From: an uncultured Woeseiaceae bacterium
Lineage (GTDB): Bacteria > Pseudomonadota > Gammaproteobacteria > Steroidobacterales > Woeseiaceae
Direction: 5' to 3'
Length of the DNA: 61,042 nucleotides
NCBI GenBank assembly: GCA_905480215.1
Contig: CAJQPL010000005.1
Span: forward strand, 1-61,042
Made by a program: the position numbers and the translations under genes. Under the pieces are notes generated by a model. That model worked only from the letters and a program-made list of their open reading frames with translations, searched no databases and had not been told where the DNA came from. Positions 1 to 7,640 of this stretch are shown one piece after another; positions within the stretch are counted from its first letter, which is position 1, and every line of letters begins with the position of its first letter.

Positions 1-1
1 G

Positions 2-1519
2 CCGCTGCTTGATCTGGAAGCGGTCGAGATTGACCTCGACGTCGTTCGGGCAGTTGATCAGAAGCTCATCAACAAACATCGAGTTCTGCCACTCGTCAAA
101 CGCGGCAAGAGGCTATTTCTCGCGATTTCGGACCCGACCAACCTTCAGGCGATTGACGATATTGCATTTGCCACCAGTCTCCGCATTGACCCGGTCGTCG
201 TCGAACAGGACAAACTTGAGGAGCGCATCACCTCAGCTATCGAAGCCGTTGATACCAGCATGGGCGGTCTCGACGATGGTGATTTCGATTTGGAAAACCT
301 TGACGTTGGTGGTGAGGATACTGATGAAGAGGAAGATCAACGCGACGACGTCGAAGACGCGCCGGTGGTCAAATTCGTCAACAAGGTGCTGCTCGATGCG
401 ATCAAGCGCGGCGCATCGGACGTTCACTTCGAACCCTACGAAAAGATATTTCGGGTTCGTACTCGGCTTGATGGTGTTTTGTCAGAAGTAGCCACTCCGC
501 CTGTCATACTTGCTAACAAAGTCTGTGCGCGTCTCAAAGTCATGTCGCGCATGGATATTGCCGAACGGCGCGTACCTCAGGATGGCCGCATCAAGATGCG
601 CCTGTCCAAGAATCGAGCCATCGATTTTCGTGTGAATACCTGCCCGACCTTGTTTGGCGAAAAAATTGTATTACGTATCCTGGATCCGTCCAGCGCGAAG
701 CTCGGCATTGAAATGCTCGGCTACGAAGATCACCAGCGACTGCTTTACGAGAGGCATCTCGCCAAACCGTACGGCATGATCCTGGTGACGGGACCGACCG
801 GTTCGGGTAAAACCGTGTCGCTGTATACCGGTCTCAATATATTAAATACCGAGGATCGCAATATTTCGACCGCTGAAGACCCGGCCGAAATTAACTTGCC
901 TGGAATCAACCAGGTCAACGTGAATCCGAAAGTTGGCCTGACATTCGCTTCCTCGCTCAAGGCATTCTTGCGTCAGGATCCGGACGTAATCATGGTCGGT
1001 GAGATTCGAGACCTGGAGACGGCTGAAATCGCCATTAAGGCGGCACAAACCGGTCACTTGGTGCTATCTACATTGCATACCAATGATGCACCGAAGACAC
1101 TGACCCGATTGGTCGATATGGGCGTGAAGCCCTACGCAATTGCAACTTCGGTCAGTTTGATCATTGCACAGCGACTGGCGCGTCGACTCTGCGACAATTG
1201 CAAAGAGACAAAAGATATTCCCCGCGAAGCTCTGGAAAAAGAAGGCTTCTCTGCGGAAGAGCTCGACGCTGGCGTGACGATATTTGGACCGAAAGGCTGC
1301 AAAGCATGTAACGCCGGTTATAAAGGCCGACTCGGTATTTTCCAGGTCATGGAAGTGTCCGAGGCGATGGGTCGCATAATAATGGAAGGCGGCAACGCAA
1401 TGCAGATTTCAGACCAGGCTTCGCAAGAGGGGGTCATCGATTTACGGCATGCCGGATTAAACAAAGTCAAGGACGGGGTTACAAGCCTTGAAGAGATTAA
1501 CCGGGTTACCATTGAGTAG
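2..1519 (+). CDS. pilB: Type IV pilus assembly ATPase PilB (5' end cut by window edge)
   Basis: This is the cytoplasmic hexameric ATPase that powers pilus extension by driving addition of pilin at the PilC platform. The frame is open from base 2, so the true start lies outside; the first ~85 residues look like the end of the MshEN/T2SSE N-terminal domain. The ATPase domain carries a Walker A motif GPTGSGKT at about 791-814, an Asp-rich Walker B and His boxes around 970-1090 (MVGEIRD; LSTLHTNDA), and the zinc tetracysteine of the family (CDNC at about 1190, CKAC at about 1299). The end lies 36 bp before pilC, so the two are co-transcribed. A GspE-type secretion ATPase is the alternative, but pilC and pilD next door favour pili. 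Confidence 0.93.
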   Translation, partial: PLLDLEAVEIDLDVVRAVDQKLINKHRVLPLVKRGKRLFLAISDPTNLQAIDDIAFATSLRIDPVVVEQDKLEERITSAIEAVDTSMGGLDDGDFDLENLDVGGEDTDEEEDQRDDVEDAPVVKFVNKVLLDAIKRGASDVHFEPYEKIFRVRTRLDGVLSEVATPPVILANKVCARLKVMSRMDIAERRVPQDGRIKMRLSKNRAIDFRVNTCPTLFGEKIVLRILDPSSAKLGIEMLGYEDHQRLLYERHLAKPYGMILVTGPTGSGKTVSLYTGLNILNTEDRNISTAEDPAEINLPGINQVNVNPKVGLTFASSLKAFLRQDPDVIMVGEIRDLETAEIAIKAAQTGHLVLSTLHTNDAPKTLTRLVDMGVKPYAIATSVSLIIAQRLARRLCDNCKETKDIPREALEKEGFSAEELDAGVTIFGPKGCKACNAGYKGRLGIFQVMEVSEAMGRIIMEGGNAMQISDQASQEGVIDLRHAGLNKVKDGVTSLEEINRVTIE

Positions 1520-1555
1520 ATTTTCATCGGCAATTAAAGCGAACGGACGACAAAG

Positions 1556-2776
1556 ATGGCTAATACAGCAGTAGCAACCAGCACACCGTTTGTGTGGGAA
1601 GGTACAGACAGAAACGGCAAGAAGGTCAAAGGCAAAAGCCTCGCGAAAGATGAAAAGCAGGTACGTTCCGATCTGCGCCGTCAAGGTGTTGTGCCGACGC
1701 GTATCAAAAAGCAGAACAAGGGTCTGTTTGCTGGCGGCGGCAAAATCACCTCTGGTGATATTTCAATTTTCAGTCGCCAGCTCGCGACCATGCTTGCTGC
1801 TGGTATCCCACTGGTACAAGCATTCGAGATCGTCGGCAGCGGCCATGAAAATGCGGCCATGCAGAAACTCATCCTGGCGATTAAGTCTGATGTTGAAGGC
1901 GGTAGCTCATTGGCGGAAGCGCTGAGCAAACAGCCACTGTATTTTGACGACTTGTTCGTCAATCTGGTGGAATCAGGCGAACAGGCCGGTGCACTTGAGT
2001 CACTGCTCGACAAGATTGCGACCTACAAAGAAAAAACGGAAGCAATCAAGAAAAAGATCAAAAAGGCGCTGACCTATCCTGCCGCCGTCTTGGTTGTAGC
2101 ATTCGTTGTTACGACTATATTGTTGATTTTCGTTATCCCGTCGTTCGAAGACCTGTTCGAGGGTTTTGGCGCGGATCTGCCAACATTCACACGCATGGTT
2201 ATCGACCTATCGGCGTTTGTGCGCGCCAAGGGCATAATCATATTGTTGATCATCAGCGCTTTGGTCGCGGCATTCATTTATTTTCACAAACGTTCGCGCC
2301 CTTTCAGACATTTCCTCGATCGCATGATGCTCAAAGCACCTATCATCGGTCCGATTCTACAAAAAGCGGCGATCGCGCGTTACTCACGAACACTATCAAC
2401 AATGTTTGCTGCCGGCGTACCGCTGGTCGAAGCGCTTGAATCTGTTGCCGGCGCTACCGGCAACATCGTCTATGAAACCGGCGTGATGGAAATGCGCGAC
2501 GAAGTCGCAACCGGACAACGCTTGCAACAGGCCATGGAGAATACGGACCTGTTTCCAAACATGGTTATTCAGATGATCGCTGTCGGTGAAGAGTCAGGCT
2601 CTCTGGACGAGATGTCCGGCAAGGTTGCGGACTTCTACGAAGCGGACGTCGATGACGCCGTCGATAACCTATCGAGCCTTTTGGAGCCTTTGATCATGGC
2701 CATACTTGGTGTGCTGGTCGGTGGCCTGGTCGTCGCGATGTACCTGCCGATCTTCAAATTGGGCGCGGTTGTCTAA
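1556..2776 (+). CDS. pilC: Type IV pilus inner-membrane platform protein PilC
   Basis: The protein is a polytopic membrane protein that couples PilB to pilin assembly. Its 406 residues are the usual length. The N-terminal cytoplasmic segment (VWEGTDRNGKKVKG) is typical of the family and is followed by two GspF repeats, each starting with a FSRQLATMLAAGIPLVQAFE-like or YSRTLSTMFAAGVPLVEALE-like stretch. Three hydrophobic segments are visible near residues 170-195, 220-240 and 375-400. It lies 36 bp after pilB and is followed at once by a strong terminator. Confidence 0.94.
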   Translation: MANTAVATSTPFVWEGTDRNGKKVKGKSLAKDEKQVRSDLRRQGVVPTRIKKQNKGLFAGGGKITSGDISIFSRQLATMLAAGIPLVQAFEIVGSGHENAAMQKLILAIKSDVEGGSSLAEALSKQPLYFDDLFVNLVESGEQAGALESLLDKIATYKEKTEAIKKKIKKALTYPAAVLVVAFVVTTILLIFVIPSFEDLFEGFGADLPTFTRMVIDLSAFVRAKGIIILLIISALVAAFIYFHKRSRPFRHFLDRMMLKAPIIGPILQKAAIARYSRTLSTMFAAGVPLVEALESVAGATGNIVYETGVMEMRDEVATGQRLQQAMENTDLFPNMVIQMIAVGEESGSLDEMSGKVADFYEADVDDAVDNLSSLLEPLIMAILGVLVGGLVVAMYLPIFKLGAVV

Positions 2777-2803
2777 AACTACAAACACTATTTGCAAAAA
2801 TAT

Positions 2804-2835
2804 GGCGTTCGGAGGACACTCCGAACGCCTTTTTT
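2804..2835 (+). terminator. Rho-independent terminator after pilC
   Basis: A perfect 10-bp stem (GGCGTTCGGA at 2804-2813, loop GGACAC, TCCGAACGCC at 2820-2829) is followed directly by six T. It lies 27 bp after the pilC stop and 32 bp before the pilD start, so it should separate most pilBC transcripts from pilD-coaE. Confidence 0.9.
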
Positions 2836-2867
2836 GTATGCCACCGGCCACCTAACGGAGTCTTCGG

Positions 2868-3755
2868 ATGCTCGAACTAATTGGCGACTCAGCCCCCGTC
2901 TTCATTGCGGTTGTTTTTGCATTGACAATGATCATCGGTAGCTTCCTGAATGTTGTTATTCATCGCTTGCCGATCATGATGGAGCGCGAGTGGCGCCAGC
3001 AGGCGGACGAGCTGGCCAATACACCCGCAGATGAAGCGCTGCCAGAGGGTCGATTCGACCTGATCTTGCCGCACTCCCGCTGCCCCTCTTGCGGGGCACT
3101 CATTACCGCCATGCAGAATATTCCAGTGCTGAGCTATATCTTCCTGCGGGGCCGGTGCGCCAACTGCAAGGCAAGTATTTCATTGCGCTATCCCCTGGTC
3201 GAATTAATGACCGCAGCTCTGGCCGCCACCTGTGCCTGGCATTTCGGCTTCGGCTGGGAGGCAGTAATGGCTATCGTATTGACCATGGCACTGGTCACGA
3301 TCGCGATGATCGATGCCGATACACAGTTGATACCTGACTCTATCGTGCTGCCTTTGATGTGGCTGGGTCTCGGCATGAGCTTGTTCCACCCTGTCTTGGG
3401 CAGCAGCACGCTATTCATCAGCCCGTCAGACGCTATCGTAGGCGCCATAGCAGGTTATCTGTCGCTGTGGAGTGTCTTCTGGCTGTTCAAGCTCGCGACC
3501 GGCAAGGACGGCATGGGCTACGGTGATTTCAAGCTGCTCGCGGCGCTCGGCGCGTGGCTGGGATGGCAGCAGTTGCCAATGATAATCATGATGTCGGCAA
3601 TTGTTGGTGCCGTCATCAACGTCGCGCTAATAGTATTCAAGAGTAAGGATCGTAGCGTCCCAATTCCCTTCGGTCCGTATCTTGCCGCGGCGGGCTGGAT
3701 AACATTGCTGTGGGGCGAGACGATAAAAAACGCCTACCTCGACCTGATGTTCTGA
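2868..3755 (+). CDS. pilD: Prepilin peptidase / N-methyltransferase PilD
   Basis: This bifunctional membrane aspartic protease removes prepilin leader peptides and methylates the new N terminus. The 295 residues include the N-terminal GSFLNVVIHRLP motif, the zinc-binding four cysteines C72, C75, C97 and C100, and the two catalytic aspartates, one in MIDADTQLIPD (about residue 149-151) and one in GMGYGDFK (D220). About eight hydrophobic segments follow. The stop codon is directly abutted by the coaE start, so these two form one transcript. The strong terminator upstream implies its own promoter or read-through. Confidence 0.95.
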   Translation: MLELIGDSAPVFIAVVFALTMIIGSFLNVVIHRLPIMMEREWRQQADELANTPADEALPEGRFDLILPHSRCPSCGALITAMQNIPVLSYIFLRGRCANCKASISLRYPLVELMTAALAATCAWHFGFGWEAVMAIVLTMALVTIAMIDADTQLIPDSIVLPLMWLGLGMSLFHPVLGSSTLFISPSDAIVGAIAGYLSLWSVFWLFKLATGKDGMGYGDFKLLAALGAWLGWQQLPMIIMMSAIVGAVINVALIVFKSKDRSVPIPFGPYLAAAGWITLLWGETIKNAYLDLMF

Positions 3756-4376
3756 GTGAGCGATAGCAACACACAGCAGCCGCTTCGAATCGGACTGACC
3801 GGTGGTATTGCCAGCGGCAAGTCCACCGTTGCCGAACAATTTTCGAAACTTGGCGTTCCGATCATTGATACCGACATTATCGCCCGCGAGGTTGTCGCAA
3901 TCGGATCGCCAGGTATCGAAGAAGTGCGGAAGCGATTCGGCGACAGCGTGATTGACGAGTCCGGAAACCTTGATCGTGCTGCGATGCGCAAGCTGATTTT
4001 TCTGGATGATGCAGCGCGATCTGATCTCGAAGCGATTCTTCACCCTAGAATTGGCGCTGAAGTGCGGCGCCAGGCAGAAACGGTTGGCGGCCCTTATCAG
4101 ATCATTGCCGTACCCTTATTGGTGAGCTCGCAGCTACTGCAATTTGTTGATCGTGTATTGGTCGTCGACTGCGAGGAAGACACACAACTGCAGCGCCTCT
4201 TAAAACGGGATGCGGGAACGATCGACGAGGCGCAGCGAATTCTTGCCGCGCAGTCAAGTCGCGCTGAACGACTCGCAATTGCCGACGAGGTTGTCACGAA
4301 CGATTCTGACCTGCAACATTTGCAAGATCAGGTTACGGCTCTGCACGCGGCATATCTGCATCTTGCAACGCCTTGA
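3756..4376 (+). CDS. coaE: Dephospho-CoA kinase
   Basis: The enzyme catalyses the last step of coenzyme A synthesis, phosphorylating the 3'-hydroxyl of dephospho-CoA. It starts with GTG at 3756, immediately after the pilD stop. The P-loop GLTGGIASGKST is at residues 13-24; the DTD motif after it and the 206-residue length fit the family. The pilD-coaE-zapD neighbourhood is ancestral in Gammaproteobacteria (hofB-hofC-coaE-zapD in E. coli). Its last 44 bp overlap tail to tail with the glycosyltransferase-like gene on the other strand. Confidence 0.95.
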   Translation: MSDSNTQQPLRIGLTGGIASGKSTVAEQFSKLGVPIIDTDIIAREVVAIGSPGIEEVRKRFGDSVIDESGNLDRAAMRKLIFLDDAARSDLEAILHPRIGAEVRRQAETVGGPYQIIAVPLLVSSQLLQFVDRVLVVDCEEDTQLQRLLKRDAGTIDEAQRILAAQSSRAERLAIADEVVTNDSDLQHLQDQVTALHAAYLHLATP

Positions 4377-6480
4377 TATCCGCCCGAACGGTCTCCTGAA
4401 AACCACGAATATCAGCTTCACTGACGCTTGCCGCGTTCAAAACACTCGCCGGTTGAACAGCAAGATCCGCCAACGCAAGATCGGAAAAGTGCAGAGCCTC
4501 GACACCGTAATTAGCGCTCGCCAAAACTGCTGCCATCTGCATCGCGTGACCCGCGCCGGATCTGGCGCCTAGCGATTCAGTGAATGCTGTGATCGCTTTT
4601 TGCGGCTGCCCATCCTGGACATACGAGAAACCGATCAGGTACTGGACCTGCGAATACTCCAGAGTCTCTTTGTCGACGATAACAGGCACACTGAGCATCG
4701 TAGTAAACAACTCGATGAGCTGTGTTGTATTCACGCTTGGACACTTTCCTGCTACCACAGCAACTGCCAGGCTTGTGTAAAGAGTAAGCAATCGAGCATC
4801 GTATGCAGTTTTCGACAGCAGAAGAGCTTGCGTGTCGAATTCTTCGGCTACGAGTCGATTCAATTCGCACAACGTAACCAGTCGATTGGCGATGAGTAAC
4901 GGATTGGAAACAGGAATAATTTCGATAGCCCGATCGAGAACTTCAATGGACTCATCGTGTCGACCTGCATTAAAGAGCAGCACGGAATACTGCGCTTGCG
5001 CTCGCGCCGATGTGGGCGCTTTGCGTGCAGAGGCTTCGACCATTCCCGGCCAGCTTGCCCAAACGCCAGACGAATAGCGCGTAAAACCAGCCAGCAATAA
5101 GCAGGTAATGAGGCTCAGCAATGCAAACTGGCGAAGCTCGACCTTCCGCCGCAGCGCGACCAGCAATGGCAAGAACAAGAAAGCGCTTGCCAGATAGTTG
5201 CGATGCTCGAAATAGAGCTCGAGATTCATCACCGTCGATTCCAGCAAGTGACCGCAATAGAAGAATAGTGCGGCAAGGGCGAAAATCGGCCAACTGTGTC
5301 TCTTGATAATTGCCAGCGCGATGATGCAAGTGTGCGCCAGTATCGACAGTAGTGTAGTTAGCGGTGCAATCAGGCCGCTTGATTTAATGAAGTGATCCTG
5401 AAATACGCCGGTCGTATAAAGCTTCGGCAAGAACCAGTTCTGCAGATAGTCGAAAAGAATGCGCGGCTGCGTTAACAACCGCTCGTAGAGACTGAAGTCT
5501 CTGGGCGGCACAACCTCAAAGAAGCTGCCGCTGAATATGCGCGCACCAAGGTAGACAGCAATGACCAGCGCCGGAACAAGAATAAAAGCGATGCACCAGT
5601 AGCGATTGAGCTTTCCGAGATGTTCACGTTGACTCGCAACGACAGTTACTTCGATAGTGCCGGCAAGCAACGGCAGCAATATGCCGTTTTCTTTCGCCAA
5701 CATCGCGACAATTCCAAACACGCCAATTGCAACGCTCATAAGAATGTAAGCACGTCGTGCATTGCTTGGCAGCAATACCCGGCCACGAAGGTACAGAATT
5801 AGTCCCGCGAAGCAGAACAGCGTCGACAATTGCGCCATACGTTGCACGACATACAAAGTTGTCGAAACCAGGAACGGATGCAACAGCCAGATTCCCGCAG
5901 CTGCAATGGCAATGCAACGTACGTCTCGACGCTCGTAGCGCAACAGCGCGAGAATTTGCTGGATCAATACGCCAAGGAGAGCACCGTTCAGGCAATGGAC
6001 AATCAAATTAGTGCGTTTGAACGGCCACGCATCTGCTGGCCAGTTATTCGCGTCAATCAGAAAAGTCAGCAAAGAAACTGGCCGACCGGTCGGGCCACTC
6101 GTACCGCCCAGAACAAACGCCCTAAAGGTTTCCCAGTCAACAACGCCACCGCGATTGCCGAGCGCCGCAATACTACCGAAATCATCGAGTACGAACGGCC
6201 CGCCAAGCCCTGGCCAGTACGCCGCAGCGACAAGCAGAACCAGCAGGCCCGCGTAAATTGCTACAAAGTAAGCCGACGAAAAGTCGAAATTGGCGGATAT
6301 TGGGTTCTTGTTCAACAACTGATCTGCATGCTTAGGTGCTGCGTATTCTAGCCCGACGACGCTGCTAAGGATATCGACGGGCACAGCATATTTGCCAGCC
6401 AACTGCAGGTAGCGCAAAATGGGAGAATGGTCGAGCCCGCTGAAAATATCGCTACCCAATCCGCTACAGGCGTTGCGCAC
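4333..6480 (-). CDS. Multi-pass membrane protein with C-terminal TPRs, GT-C glycosyltransferase-like
   Basis: About 675-715 residues. The N-terminal two thirds hold roughly ten hydrophobic segments; the first periplasmic loop has PFVLDDFGSI, an Asp-Asp pair as in GT-C enzymes of the PMT/TMTC type. From about residue 475 the chain becomes soluble with tetratricopeptide-like helices (QYSVLLFNAGRHDESIEVLD; YLIGFSYVQDGQPQKAITAF). I infer a lipid-linked sugar transferase, perhaps modifying pilin because pilBCD are adjacent; substrate unknown. The longest frame starts with GTG at 6480, with a GGAGAG 12 nt upstream, and would overlap the divergent zapD by 54 bp. There is no ATG before the first membrane segment; GTG at 6384 or TTG near 6318 are alternatives. 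Confidence 0.7.
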   Translation of the reverse strand: MRNACSGLGSDIFSGLDHSPILRYLQLAGKYAVPVDILSSVVGLEYAAPKHADQLLNKNPISANFDFSSAYFVAIYAGLLVLLVAAAYWPGLGGPFVLDDFGSIAALGNRGGVVDWETFRAFVLGGTSGPTGRPVSLLTFLIDANNWPADAWPFKRTNLIVHCLNGALLGVLIQQILALLRYERRDVRCIAIAAAGIWLLHPFLVSTTLYVVQRMAQLSTLFCFAGLILYLRGRVLLPSNARRAYILMSVAIGVFGIVAMLAKENGILLPLLAGTIEVTVVASQREHLGKLNRYWCIAFILVPALVIAVYLGARIFSGSFFEVVPPRDFSLYERLLTQPRILFDYLQNWFLPKLYTTGVFQDHFIKSSGLIAPLTTLLSILAHTCIIALAIIKRHSWPIFALAALFFYCGHLLESTVMNLELYFEHRNYLASAFLFLPLLVALRRKVELRQFALLSLITCLLLAGFTRYSSGVWASWPGMVEASARKAPTSARAQAQYSVLLFNAGRHDESIEVLDRAIEIIPVSNPLLIANRLVTLCELNRLVAEEFDTQALLLSKTAYDARLLTLYTSLAVAVVAGKCPSVNTTQLIELFTTMLSVPVIVDKETLEYSQVQYLIGFSYVQDGQPQKAITAFTESLGARSGAGHAMQMAAVLASANYGVEALHFSDLALADLAVQPASVLNAASVSEADIRGFQETVRADIKALQDADMPRAEP

Positions 6481-7227
6481 TATGAGCAGCCGCTCTCCGA
6501 GCGTATGCGGACCTTTCTGCGACTCGAGTTCCTATATCATCCGATGCTCAGAAACAGCGACCAAGACGACGATTGGGCGACACGGGCCACGATTTCGACG
6601 CTTATTGAAATTCTCGCTATTCTCTCGCGCGGCGATGTCCGCAGTGAGGTCTTGAGTGAACTCGATCATCAGATCGGCGCACTGGATCGCTTTCAAAGCC
6701 ATACGGGGGTCGACGGCGGTCGTCTCGGTAGCTTGATGCAAAATCTATCGACCAGCCGTGACGAAATCGCTTCAATTGGAACCGGTTATTTGAAGTCCCT
6801 CAAGGAAAGCCACTTTCTGAATTCCATTAAGCACCGCAGCGCCATTCCTGGCGGCACCTGCGAATTTGATTTGCCCGAATACAGCCATTGGCTGCGCCAG
6901 CCTATTCAGCGACGACAACAAGATATGGCGCAGTGGATTCAATCCATTCGGCCATTGTGCGACGGCGTCACTGAAGTACTTTGGCTTATTCGGGAAAGCG
7001 CGCAGTCTAAGGAACAGCAAGCAAGCAATGGCATGTACCAGCACAACATGCAAAAGGATGCGAATTGTCGCCTGTTGCGTGTCAGCTTGTCAGCTGGCTC
7101 ATCATTATTTCCCGAGATTAGCGGCAGCCAACATCGATTTATAATCCGTTTCCTGGAGTGGTCAACCGTTGAACAACGAGCGGTTCAATCGAGCGACGAT
7201 GTCACGTTTCGGCTGTCTATTTGCTAA
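6427..7227 (+). CDS. zapD: Cell division protein ZapD
   Basis: ZapD is a cytosolic dimer that cross-links FtsZ filaments at the Z ring. The 266-residue protein contains the family signature YEQPLSERMRTFLRLEFL near its N terminus and a C-terminal segment ending in a beta-rich region (HRFIIRFLEWS). The start is ATG 6427, which gives 18 residues before YEQPL; no other in-frame ATG, GTG or TTG lies between it and the conserved block. The gene is on the same strand as coaE but separated from it by the antisense membrane protein gene. The usual neighbour yacG is absent; mutT converges from the other side with a gap of 12 bp. Confidence 0.93.
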   Translation: MVEPAENIATQSATGVAHYEQPLSERMRTFLRLEFLYHPMLRNSDQDDDWATRATISTLIEILAILSRGDVRSEVLSELDHQIGALDRFQSHTGVDGGRLGSLMQNLSTSRDEIASIGTGYLKSLKESHFLNSIKHRSAIPGGTCEFDLPEYSHWLRQPIQRRQQDMAQWIQSIRPLCDGVTEVLWLIRESAQSKEQQASNGMYQHNMQKDANCRLLRVSLSAGSSLFPEISGSQHRFIIRFLEWSTVEQRAVQSSDDVTFRLSIC

Positions 7228-7239
7228 AGGACCCTGTTA

Positions 7240-7632
7240 CTAGTGACGCTGCTGTAGTGCGGCTACGACGGGCATATCAGCGGGCAACAATTCGTCTGCA
7301 TTAAGAAACTCCGACGGCACCCAGCGCAATTCCTGTCCTTCGCGACCAATCGGCTCGCTATTCCAGGCGCTGACCAGAAAAAACTCGATGGATACCACCC
7401 GATCATCGTATTCGTGGCGCAAGTTCATGAACGATGAGATTTCGGTGACCTCAATGCCGAGTTCTTCTGCCAATTCGCGCGACAGCGCTCGTTCTGCTGT
7501 CTCACCGGGTGCAATCTTGCCGCCCGGAAACTCCCACAGGCCGTGAAATGGTCCGTCGCCGAGGCGCTCTGCAATCAATATGCGGCCAAGCTGATCGCAG
7601 AGTATTCCTGCTGCTACATCGAAGTGATTCAT
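7240..7632 (-). CDS. mutT: 8-oxo-dGTP diphosphatase MutT (Nudix)
   Basis: MutT hydrolyses oxidised guanine nucleotides and prevents A:T to C:G transversions. The 130-residue protein is a single Nudix domain with a complete Nudix box at residues 38-60 (GKIAPGE, then RELAEELGI), and GLWEFPGGK just before it. It lacks the C-terminal thiamine-phosphate-synthase-like domain fused in some gammaproteobacteria. It starts 8 bp after the secA stop, so it is probably read from the secA transcript, as in E. coli. Confidence 0.94.
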   Translation of the reverse strand: MNHFDVAAGILCDQLGRILIAERLGDGPFHGLWEFPGGKIAPGETAERALSRELAEELGIEVTEISSFMNLRHEYDDRVVSIEFFLVSAWNSEPIGREGQELRWVPSEFLNADELLPADMPVVAALQQRH

Positions 7633-7640
7633 CTGCGCGA

